Assembly: GCA_031282465.1 (NCBI GenBank)
Contig: JAITDR010000094.1
Coordinates: forward strand, 1-6,301
Direction of reading: 5' to 3'
DNA: 6,301 nucleotides
Source of the DNA: Desulfovibrio sp.
GTDB taxonomy: Bacteria > Desulfobacterota > Desulfovibrionia > Desulfovibrionales > Desulfovibrionaceae
A program made the translations under genes and the position numbers. Below the pieces are notes generated by a model. It worked only from the letters and a program-made list of their open reading frames with translations, did no database searches and was not told where the DNA came from. Positions 1 through 5,773 of this stretch are shown here, one piece after another (positions within the stretch are counted from its first letter, which is position 1; the number at the start of each line of letters is the position of its first letter).

Positions 1-1568
1 GGGAAGAGGTTCGAGGCGGGAGCGAGCGGTGCGCCGACGGGCAGGAGGCCGAAGTTTTCCACTTCGCCGAGGATCGCGCCTGCAGGCGGACTCGCCGCTA
101 CGCCGCCGGGTGCCCCGGCGGAAGCGACGACGGCAGTGCCTGAGGGAACGCCGAGTTGGGCCAGCATCAGCGCGGATTTTCCGGGCATGACCGGCCACAG
201 GTGCAGTGCGATTTTGCGCATGCACTCCAGAAGAGTGTAGAGTACTGTGTTCACCCGCTCCATGTCGCCTGCGGCAGCCAAAGCCCAAGGGGCGCTTGCG
301 TCCACATACTTGTTCAGGGCGCGCACCAGATTCCAGAGCGCCTCAAGGGCATCGGAAAAGCGGGTGTCTGTAAAAAATCGCTGATAATCCGCCAAGCTGT
401 CCGACGCCGAGGTTTTGAGGTTTTTCTCCGCCTCCGTATCCGCCCCCGGAACGGGGACCATGGCCGCGCACCAGCGCGCGGCCATGGTCAGCACGCGGGA
501 AAACAGGTTGCCGAGGTCATTGGCAAGATCGGCGTTGTACCGGACCGTCAGGGCTTCTTCGGAAAAGTCGGCGTCGGAGCCGAAATGCATCTCGCGCAGG
601 AGGAAATAGCGGAAGGCGTCAAGGCCGAGGCTGCGCGCCGTTTCCAGGGGCGGCACCACGTTGCCTATGCTTTTCGACATCTTCGCGGCGCGCGAGAGCC
701 AGTATCCGTGCACATGCAGCCGGCGGTACAGGGGCAGACCGGCCGCCGTGAGCATGGTCGGCCAGAACACGGCGTGCGGTTTGAGGATATCCTTGGCCAC
801 CAAGTGCTCGGCTTCGGGCCAGAAGCGCTTGAAATCCGCGCTGTCCGGGCCTCCCAGGGCCGTGAAATAGGCGAGGAGGGCATCAAACCAGACATAGCAG
901 ACATAGTTCGAATCAAAGGGCAGTTCTATGCCCCATTCCAGACGCGTCTTCGGCCGTGAAATGCACAGGTCGTCCAGAACGCCGCCTTCCAGCATGGACA
1001 GCGCTTCGCTGCGGTAGCGCTCCGGGCTGATGAATTCCGGGTTATCCAGAATATGCTGTTTCAGCCTGTCCTGGTAGGCCGACATGCGGAAAAAGTAGTT
1101 CTTCTCGCTGATATACTCGGGCTTGACCTGATGTTGCGGGCAGAGCCCGTTTTCCAGTTCTTTGTCCGTGTAAAAGCGCTCGCAGCCGTAGCAGTAGTTG
1201 CCTCCGTACTCCCCGAAATAGATGTCGCCCGCGTCGTACACTTTTTGCAGAAAGGCGCGTACGACCTCCCTGTGTTCCGGGCCGGAGGTGCGCACGAAAC
1301 GCGCGGGCTCGGCATCCAGTTCCGGCCAGAGGGCGCGGAAGGCGGCGCTGACGTCGTCGGCCAGTTCGCGCGGCGTGCATCCGGCCTTGGCCGCCGCCTG
1401 CACAATCTTGTCCCCGTGTTCGTCCGTGCCGGTGATGAACATGGCGTCCCGGCCCGACAGGCGGGCAAAGCGGGTCATGACGTCGGCGACTATGGTGGTG
1501 TACGCATGCCCCAAGTGCGGCTTTGCGTTGACGTAATAAATGGGAGCGGTAAGGTAATAGGGAGTCAT
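1..1568 (-). CDS. metG: Methionyl-tRNA synthetase, 3' end beyond window
   Basis: Class I aminoacyl-tRNA synthetase that charges tRNA-Met with methionine in the cytoplasm. The frame is open from ATG at 1568 to the window edge without a stop, giving 522 complete codons. The start fits the family N-terminus (MTPYYLTAPIYYVNAKPHLGH). The HIGH-type motif is HLGH at residues 18-21. A single zinc knuckle uses C126/C129 and C143/H146, and the KMSKS loop is an exact KMSKS at 296-300 (forward 669-683). The helical anticodon-binding domain follows, with the typical segment LWNLVRALNKYVDASAPW. The visible part stops at a Leu-Phe-(Pro) that matches the end of the catalytic/anticodon core. Many bacterial enzymes continue with a C-terminal tRNA-binding (EMAP/Trbp111) domain; whether this one does is not visible. 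The start lies 17 nt after the upstream gene's stop, so cotranscription is likely. The ribosome site is weak, with only a GAG about 6 nt before ATG. Confidence 0.97.
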   Translation of the reverse strand, partial: MTPYYLTAPIYYVNAKPHLGHAYTTIVADVMTRFARLSGRDAMFITGTDEHGDKIVQAAAKAGCTPRELADDVSAAFRALWPELDAEPARFVRTSGPEHREVVRAFLQKVYDAGDIYFGEYGGNYCYGCERFYTDKELENGLCPQHQVKPEYISEKNYFFRMSAYQDRLKQHILDNPEFISPERYRSEALSMLEGGVLDDLCISRPKTRLEWGIELPFDSNYVCYVWFDALLAYFTALGGPDSADFKRFWPEAEHLVAKDILKPHAVFWPTMLTAAGLPLYRRLHVHGYWLSRAAKMSKSIGNVVPPLETARSLGLDAFRYFLLREMHFGSDADFSEEALTVRYNADLANDLGNLFSRVLTMAARWCAAMVPVPGADTEAEKNLKTSASDSLADYQRFFTDTRFSDALEALWNLVRALNKYVDASAPWALAAAGDMERVNTVLYTLLECMRKIALHLWPVMPGKSALMLAQLGVPSGTAVVASAGAPGGVAASPPAGAILGEVENFGLLPVGAPLAPASNLF

Positions 1569-1585
1569 GCCGTGCTCAATGCGGT

Positions 1586-2662
1586 TCAGGGTGTTTCGTG
1601 CCCGCGCTCGTGCGCAGTATCGCCGATATTCTCAGCTGCATCAGTATCTGCATCCATAGATTTCGTATTCGCGCGCATGCGCTTGGCCTTGTCCTGCCCG
1701 CCGGCGCCGCCGTTTTCCGGCAGTCCGCCCGCGTCGTCCGCCTCGTTGCGCCGGGCGTCCGCGCGCCGGGGAGGGGTCGTGTCGGGACCCTCCGCCCGCT
1801 GCGGCTTCAGGCTTTCCCATTCCTCGAGGCTGAATTCCTTTTCTTCACCCTCTTCGGAAAGTACGGCAATGCTCCGGCTGAGCATGTTGACGCGCAGGAT
1901 TTTCACAAGTCCCGCACCGGTCGCGTACTTTTTTCCCGGCTTGGGACAGCGGCGGTTGAATTCCTCGTAATTTTCCTGCTCGAAGGAAAGACAGCAGAGC
2001 AGGCGGCCGCATATACCCGAGAGTTTGACGGGATTGAGAAAGAGATTTTGCTCCTTGGCCATGCGGATGGTCACCGGAGCGAATTTGCGCAGGTAACGGT
2101 GGCAACAGCAGACCATGCCGCAGTTGCCCAGAGCGCCGACCATTTGGGTTTCATGGCGTACGCCTATCTGGCGCAGTTCGATGCGGGTGCGGTAGGTATG
2201 TACCAGATCTTTGACCAGTTCGCGAAAATCTATACGGGAAGGCGCAGTAAAATAAAAGATGATTTTGCTGCGGTTGTGCAGCACGTCCACATCCACCAGT
2301 TTCATGTCCAGATTGCGGCGTTTGATGCAGCTTTTGCAGAAAGCGGCGGCCTCGGCGGCCAGTACGGAGTTTTCCGCGTCGCGGGCGAGGTCATCGGCTG
2401 CGGCAATGCCGGCCAGGACACCGGGGAGGACGTTGCCTTCGTCGCCGGGCGGCGGGTTTGCGTCGCCGGGCAGGACGCTGTCCACCGTCCCCAGCGTCGG
2501 TCCCTGTTCGGTTTCCACGAGCACATGATCGCCGGGACGGACGGCAAGACCCTCGCCGGGGAAAAAGTATACCTGCCCGCCTCGGCGCAGGCGCACACCG
2601 AGAAAGCGTCCCTGACTTTTTTCGTTTTCCGCTTCCAATGCCTTTTCTCCAGCCTTCGGCAC
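1586..2662 (-). CDS. ricT: PSP1 C-terminal domain protein, RicT (YaaT) family
   Basis: A 358-residue member of the PSP1/RicT family. In Bacillus subtilis, RicT (YaaT) forms the Fe-S-containing Ric complex with YlbF and YmcA, which modulates RNase Y-dependent mRNA processing. The role in Gram-negatives is not established, so the symbol marks family only. Residues 20-65 are the N-terminal barrel-like segment (GVRLRRGGQVYFF). Residues 118-260 are the conserved core, including FYFTAPSRIDFRELVKDL and RIELRQIGVRHE. The family's cysteine motifs are present: GNCGMVCCC around 179-187 and SGICGRLLCC around 215-224, plus C109/C112 upstream. From about 287 to 358 is a hydrophilic tail rich in Asp, Glu, Arg, Lys, Gly and Ala, probably disordered. 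The start is GTG at 2662, the first canonical start after the in-frame TAA at 2774-2776. No good Shine-Dalgarno site precedes it, so the exact N-terminus is uncertain. It lies between dnaA and metG, in the same direction. Confidence 0.9.
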   Translation of the reverse strand: MPKAGEKALEAENEKSQGRFLGVRLRRGGQVYFFPGEGLAVRPGDHVLVETEQGPTLGTVDSVLPGDANPPPGDEGNVLPGVLAGIAAADDLARDAENSVLAAEAAAFCKSCIKRRNLDMKLVDVDVLHNRSKIIFYFTAPSRIDFRELVKDLVHTYRTRIELRQIGVRHETQMVGALGNCGMVCCCHRYLRKFAPVTIRMAKEQNLFLNPVKLSGICGRLLCCLSFEQENYEEFNRRCPKPGKKYATGAGLVKILRVNMLSRSIAVLSEEGEEKEFSLEEWESLKPQRAEGPDTTPPRRADARRNEADDAGGLPENGGAGGQDKAKRMRANTKSMDADTDAAENIGDTAHERGHETP

Positions 2663-2814
2663 AGACGTTGCAGCTTCTTTTTTCCCTTTTCCTCCCTTTC
2701 TGTCAATGCGCGGCGGTTTCGCGCGTCGGACGGCTACGGTAGTAGTGTACTCACCGACAAAATTCGGAAGGAATTATGCCGGATACGGGTATGCGCCGAA
2801 TGCGGAATACGGTG

Positions 2815-4293
2815 TCAGTGGGGGCATCCAGCCGTTTTTTCAATCATTTTCAGCGTACCGGCAAGCTGGAGTCCGGCGGGACTTTTGCTGCTTATCGCCC
2901 GCTCCAGCGCCGTTATGCCCTTGATGACCGTGGAATGTCTGCGGTTGAACTGTCTGCCGACGGCTTCCAGCGACAGGGACGTGTGCTTGCGGGCCAGATA
3001 AAAGGCCGTATTCCGAGCTGCGACGTATTCCTGCCTGCGGCTTTCCGACATGAGTTGCTCTCTGCTGATGCCGAATGCCCTGCATACGGAACTGATGATA
3101 CTCTCCATATCCGCTGCGGGACAATACCCGCTGTGCCCGCTCACCACTTCCCAGGCGAGATCCGGCGTGATTGCCGCGTTCAATACGGAGGCTTTGAAGA
3201 TAAGCATCTGCAGACAGCTCTCGATTTGGCGCACATCGGCGTTGACGTGCCTGGCCAGCATGTCTTCCACGTCTTTCGGCAGATGCACCTGATGCACGGA
3301 AGCCTTGTGGCGCAGAATACGCCGCCGGGTCTCCTCGTCCGGGCGCTCGATGAACGACAAGATGCCTGCGGAGAGGCGGGAAAGCAGCTGTCCGTCCAAC
3401 CCTTTTATGTCCCGAGGCGCAAAAGAACTGGAAAAGACGGTTTTCCCGCCGCGGCCGTGAATGCTTTTCAGCGCGGCCAGCAGTTCTCCCTGCGTCTTAT
3501 CTTTGCCCTGCAGGAAATGTATGTCCTCAAGCAGCAACAAGTCGAGGTCCCTGTGCCTGGCTTTAAAGGCCGGGATGTCCCCCGCTTTGAGCGCGAACAC
3601 GAAACGGGAGGCGAATTCCTCCGCCGTCAGGTATTCGACTTTGGGCAGACAGCGGTTGCATACCTTGCTCAACGCGTTGCCGATGGCCTGCATAAGGTGT
3701 GTCTTGCCCAGGCCGGGGGCGGAACTCAGGAAAAGGATGTCCGGGCTTTTCGCTGTTTCGCACATGCACAGCGACGCTGCGTGCGCCAACCTGTTGCCGG
3801 GCCCGACAATGAAATCGTCGAAGGAAAAACGCCAAGTGGGTTCCTGCCGCGTAGGGGCCGCCCGCGAACCGGAAGCCAGGGGCAGAAAAAGTTGCCCGGC
3901 CGGAAGCGGCTTGGGCGCAAGTGCGCTGAGCGGTGCAGTCGCCTCGGCGGGATTGGGGGGTCTGTGATTTTCCGGAAAAGCCGTTTTCCCCGCTTCTACA
4001 GCACGTTCTTCCGGTATCCCGCCGGGGGCGGAAGCCGACAAATCCACCTGCCGACAACCGGGGCTGTACTCCACGCTCACCACGCATTCCTTCCCCATAA
4101 CGTCGGCAACGGCCTTTTCAAGATGCGCCGAGAAACACGAACGCACATGGGAACAGACGAATGCCGACGGAGCCCGCAACAGCAAGTCTTTGCCGCAACG
4201 CACGGGAATCAGCGGGCGGATCCAGAGCTTAAGCTGCCCAGAGGAAATACTTTTTCCCAGAATTTCGTAAATTTCAGACCATTTTTCGTGCAT
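2815..4293 (-). CDS. dnaA: DnaA-family replication initiator, divergent, probably a second copy
   Basis: A 492-residue AAA+ protein with all four DnaA domains. Domain I is about residues 1-75 (W5, KLWIRPL at 22-28, LRAPSAFV). A Pro/Ala-rich linker is about 80-150. The AAA+ core begins at FSFDDFIVGPGNRLAHAA, with Walker A SAPGLGKT (191-198), Walker B LDLLLLEDI (250-258), arginine-finger box LLSRLSAG (R306) and sensor-2 Arg in DVRQIE (R355). Domain IV is about 395-470. Canonical DnaA binds DnaA boxes and opens oriC as ATP-bound oligomers. Several hallmark positions differ here. The first Walker A Gly is Ser191, and the sensor-1 TSD is SSS (288-290). The Arg matching E. coli R281 is Gln302. The DNA-contact signature DHTT reads RHST (452-455), with one residue deleted just before it. 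The ATG is fixed by a TGA two codons upstream, and there is no Shine-Dalgarno. dnaN is not adjacent, suggesting a paralogue rather than the oriC-linked copy. Confidence 0.93.
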   Translation of the reverse strand: MHEKWSEIYEILGKSISSGQLKLWIRPLIPVRCGKDLLLRAPSAFVCSHVRSCFSAHLEKAVADVMGKECVVSVEYSPGCRQVDLSASAPGGIPEERAVEAGKTAFPENHRPPNPAEATAPLSALAPKPLPAGQLFLPLASGSRAAPTRQEPTWRFSFDDFIVGPGNRLAHAASLCMCETAKSPDILFLSSAPGLGKTHLMQAIGNALSKVCNRCLPKVEYLTAEEFASRFVFALKAGDIPAFKARHRDLDLLLLEDIHFLQGKDKTQGELLAALKSIHGRGGKTVFSSSFAPRDIKGLDGQLLSRLSAGILSFIERPDEETRRRILRHKASVHQVHLPKDVEDMLARHVNADVRQIESCLQMLIFKASVLNAAITPDLAWEVVSGHSGYCPAADMESIISSVCRAFGISREQLMSESRRQEYVAARNTAFYLARKHTSLSLEAVGRQFNRRHSTVIKGITALERAISSKSPAGLQLAGTLKMIEKTAGCPH

Positions 4294-4311
4294 GGGTCAA
4301 TTTTTAAGAGG

Positions 4312-4331
4312 CCTTGGCCCCTGAGGCAAGG
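4312..4331 (-). other. Leader hairpin just upstream of dnaA
   Basis: Arms CCTTG/CAAGG with an inner CC/GG pair and one bulged G, closing a 5-nt loop. On the dnaA mRNA the hairpin ends 18 nt before the ATG. The linker CCTCTTAAAAATTGACCC has no purine-rich ribosome site. There is no U-tract, so it is not a terminator. A role as a translation standby or stability element is only inference. Confidence 0.4.
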
Positions 4332-4375
4332 GAGGAATTTCCCCTGAATCCCTGTCAAGCAAAAAATCCTTTCAC

Positions 4376-4440
4376 AGTAGTTAAGTAATTTATCTTATTA
4401 ATATATAAGTAGATTTTATATCTCACCCACTATTGTCGCA
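4376..4440 (-). promoter_or_regulatory. AT-rich tract, likely promoter region of dnaA
   Basis: Almost pure A/T over 4376-4425, between the terminator and dnaA. On the minus strand TATAAA and TATATT hexamers resemble a -10 box. TTGCGA overlapping the end of the terminator T-tract is a partial -35, but its 15-nt spacing to TATAAA is short. An inverted repeat with arms cttat and ataag lies at 4393-4408. A promoter here is expected because the terminator lies just upstream; the exact hexamers are not assigned. Confidence 0.4.
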
Positions 4441-4466
4441 AAATAAAAAGCCTTGCCCGTCAAGGC
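4440..4466 (-). terminator. Intrinsic terminator after lpxC
   Basis: Reading the minus strand, GCCTTG (4466-4461), loop ACGGG, CAAGGC (4455-4450), then TTTTTATTTT (4449-4440). A perfect 6-bp GC-containing stem with a near-continuous U-tract is a canonical Rho-independent terminator. It lies about 345 nt beyond the lpxC stop, so lpxC mRNA has a long 3' region. It would separate lpxC from dnaA transcription unless read through. Confidence 0.85.
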
Positions 4467-4558
4467 GATAGCGCGTCTCCTGCCGGGGCAATCACAGTAA
4501 ACATCAGGGCAATTAACAGCAGAAAAAGTATTTTTCTTCTATTTTTGGAAAAAATCAC
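4460..4558 (-). CDS. Candidate 32-residue hydrophobic peptide ending in terminator
   Basis: GTG at 4558 to TGA at 4460-4462. The sequence begins VIFSKNRRKILFLLLIALM and continues through FTVIAPAGDALSP: a basic cluster (KNRRK), about 15 hydrophobic residues, then a polar end with small residues. This is the shape of a bacterial signal peptide or a tiny single-span membrane peptide. The stop codon lies within the 5' arm and loop of the terminator hairpin. It overlaps the end of the 54-residue frame by 20 nt. The ribosome site is weak (only GAGA-like purines). The frame stays open upstream to 4777, but that part is Arg/Pro-rich and looks non-coding. It could be a leader peptide, a small membrane protein, a truncated exported protein, or chance in AT-rich DNA. 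Confidence 0.3.
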   Translation of the reverse strand: MIFSKNRRKILFLLLIALMFTVIAPAGDALSP

Positions 4559-4703
4559 TCGTTTTCTCGTCAATCTCGCCGATATGCGTTTTGCGGGCAA
4601 AGGTATCCGCCGGGGCTTTCCCCAACCCCGTCGAGGTATTGTTCCGGTTCCTGTCGGAGTTTTTCTCCGAACCGTCGGCCTGTGCAGGCGCAAGGCCTGA
4701 CAT
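4539..4703 (-). CDS. Candidate small protein of 54 residues, unrecognised
   Basis: ATG at 4703 to TAG at 4539-4541. The product is hydrophilic and mixed-charge, starting MSGLAPAQADGSEKNS and ending GEIDEKTSDFFQK, with no membrane segment or signal peptide. Third positions favour G/C (about 34 of 53 codons), consistent with coding in this genome, and the composition looks more protein-like than the other two minus-strand frames here. Against it: no Shine-Dalgarno precedes the ATG or the in-frame GTG two codons upstream, the start abuts a tandem repeat, and the frame also stays open upstream to a TGA. It could be a real small gene, the tail of a decayed gene, or chance. No function is proposed. 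Confidence 0.25.
   Translation of the reverse strand: MSGLAPAQADGSEKNSDRNRNNTSTGLGKAPADTFARKTHIGEIDEKTSDFFQK
4611..4674. repeat. Two hairpins in the lpxC 3' region
   Basis: The first has arms cgggg 4611-4615 and ccccg 4626-4630. The second has arms cggtt 4645-4649 plus cggag 4655-4659 pairing with ctccg 4665-4669 plus aaccg 4670-4674, with a 5-nt bulge and a ttttt loop. Neither is followed by a T-tract on either strand. They could fold in the lpxC mRNA 3' region or in an unrecognised small RNA. Confidence 0.45.
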
Positions 4704-4740
4704 CGGCACACCGCGATGCCGATCGGCACACAGCGATGGC
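4701..4740. repeat. Imperfect 20-bp tandem repeat, two copies
   Basis: Unit 1 is 4701-4720 and unit 2 is 4721-4740. They share 17 of 20 positions around the core atcggcacac-gcgatg. No further copies are seen in the window. It lies at the 5' end of the candidate 54-residue frame and looks like a small local duplication. Confidence 0.75.
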
Positions 4741-4810
4741 CGGCCTGTACGCCTCCGGCAACCGGCTCAGGCAACAATGGGGAAGATGGAGGTGTCGGTG
4801 AGGTGTCGAG

Positions 4811-5728
4811 TCAACCTGCGCAGATGCGGGCCGCCGGCCGGCGCGTTGCCGGCGCGAGATGTCCTGCGGGATGCTCGTCCAGAACGCGTTCTTCCAAAAA
4901 GAGGTCGCGGGAAGCGAAAATATGACGGAGGAAGGCATTGTTCAGGCCGTGCCCTGAACAGTGAACGGTAAAACGGCCTTGAAGAGGAAGAGGTGACATA
5001 GCCGTATCGCCGATGAAATCCAGAAGTTTATGACGCACAAATTCGTCTTCGTATCTCAGGCCGCCCGGATTGAGCACACCGGTGTCGTCGAGAATGATTG
5101 CGTTGTCCAGACTGCCGCCCAAGCCGAGCCCGGCCTTGTGCAGCATCTCCACGTCCCGCAGAAAACCGAAAGTTCTGGCTGAAGCGACGGCTGAAAACGT
5201 GTCCGGGGTCAGATCCAGAGTTATGCGTTGCGCGCCGATGGCCGGGTGAGGAAAATCAACAAAATAGTCAACGAAAAATCCGTCATAGGCCTCAGCGCGT
5301 ATCCATTTGCCTTCCGCGGCAAACCGGACCGGGCGCTTGATGCGCAACACCCTGCGCGCACAGGACTGCCTGCGTATTCCGGCTTTGGAAATCAACTCGG
5401 CAAAGGCCGCTGCGCTGCCGTCCATGACGGGAACTTCGCCGCCGTCGACATCGACGTGAATATTGTCGACGCCGAGGCCGCGCAGGGCGGCCGCAAGATG
5501 TTCCACAGTGGCAACGGAAACGCCGTTCCCGCCTAGGGTAGTAGCAAGGCCGGCCGTCGTTACCGCATCGGGCGCGGGTCGAACAGCGCGTGAACCGTCC
5601 GGCGTACGGACATGGAACACTATGCCGGCATTCCCGGCTGCCGGGCGCAACGTGATACCTACCTCTTTCCCGCTGTGCAGTCCTATGCCGGAACAGGAAA
5701 TCCGCCGCCCTATGGTTGTCTGCCGCAT
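4811..5728 (-). CDS. lpxC: UDP-3-O-acyl-N-acetylglucosamine deacetylase
   Basis: Zinc amidase of the cytoplasm that removes the N-acetyl group from UDP-3-O-acyl-GlcNAc, the committed step of lipid A synthesis. With start ATG at 5728 the protein is 305 residues, the same length as E. coli LpxC. Catalytic features are complete: VEHLAAALRGLGVDN with E76 and zinc ligand H77; ARTFGFLRDVE with T186; HKLLDFIGD with zinc ligands H233 and D237 and the conserved D241; and SGHGLNN with H260. LGGSLDNAIILDD is also typical. The frame extends to a TTG at 5746 and an ATG at 5740, but GGAGG at 5734-5738 is spaced 5 nt from ATG 5728 and decides the start. It lies downstream of prmC with a gap of about 150 nt holding a likely promoter, and is followed by an intrinsic terminator at 4440-4466. 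The essential residues give no sign of loss of function. Confidence 0.97.
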   Translation of the reverse strand: MRQTTIGRRISCSGIGLHSGKEVGITLRPAAGNAGIVFHVRTPDGSRAVRPAPDAVTTAGLATTLGGNGVSVATVEHLAAALRGLGVDNIHVDVDGGEVPVMDGSAAAFAELISKAGIRRQSCARRVLRIKRPVRFAAEGKWIRAEAYDGFFVDYFVDFPHPAIGAQRITLDLTPDTFSAVASARTFGFLRDVEMLHKAGLGLGGSLDNAIILDDTGVLNPGGLRYEDEFVRHKLLDFIGDTAMSPLPLQGRFTVHCSGHGLNNAFLRHIFASRDLFLEERVLDEHPAGHLAPATRRPAARICAG

Positions 5729-5733
5729 GCATG

Positions 5734-5738
5734 CCTCC
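5734..5738 (-). promoter_or_regulatory. Ribosome binding site of lpxC
   Basis: GGAGG on the minus strand, 5 nt upstream of ATG 5728. It selects this ATG over the upstream in-frame ATG 5740 and TTG 5746, which have no comparable site. The resulting protein length equals that of E. coli LpxC. Confidence 0.85.
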
Positions 5739-5773
5739 ATGTGCAAGGTTCCCCTGCAAGAAGCATTCCGTAG

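Larger units (their letters stand above)
4294..4810. other. lpxC-dnaA intergenic region (517 nt), no confident gene
   Basis: This is the only long stretch without a recognised gene. From the lpxC side it holds a 20-bp tandem repeat (4701-4740), two hairpins (4611-4674), two overlapping candidate small reading frames on the minus strand (4539-4703 and 4460-4558), an intrinsic terminator (4440-4466), a very AT-rich tract (about 4376-4425) and a hairpin (4312-4331) just before dnaA. Base composition changes from GC-rich near lpxC to AT-rich below about 4560. I do not recognise a structured RNA family: no tmRNA, SRP RNA or RNase P RNA signature was seen. Confidence 0.8.

Noticed and set aside
156..959. 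Plus-strand open frame of 267 codons
   Set aside because: Antisense to the KMSKS and anticodon-binding regions of metG.
1053..1970. Plus-strand open frame of 305 codons opposite metG and the PSP1 end
   Set aside because: Antisense to metG, including the zinc-knuckle region; no independent coding signal.
2302..2706. Minus-strand TTG frame of 134 codons downstream of GGGAGG
   Set aside because: It begins upstream of the GGGAGG and is Arg/Lys-rich then low-quality where it overlaps the conserved PSP1 frame.
2701..2706. Perfect TTGACA on the minus strand before the PSP1 gene
   Set aside because: The following sequence is purine-rich with no -10 element at the right spacing.
1598..3001. Plus-strand open frame of 467 codons opposite the PSP1 gene and the dnaA end
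   Set aside because: Shadow of the PSP1/RicT gene; it spans a gene boundary on the other strand and shows no family features.
2776..4347. Plus-strand open frame of 523 codons opposite dnaA
   Set aside because: It is antisense to a complete dnaA with recognisable domains; its Arg/Gly/Pro/His-rich product and lack of motifs are typical of frames opposite GC-rich genes.
4353..4358. Perfect TTGACA on the minus strand upstream of dnaA
   Set aside because: No TATAAT-like hexamer lies 16-18 nt downstream; the sequence there is CCTCCC-rich.
4294..4480. oriC beside dnaA
   Set aside because: An AT-rich tract is present but there is no DnaA-box cluster and dnaN is not adjacent, so an origin cannot be supported from sequence alone.
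4570..4938. Minus-strand frame of 122 codons overlapping the lpxC end
   Set aside because: Its first half lies out of frame over lpxC and its composition is out-of-frame-like; no ribosome site.
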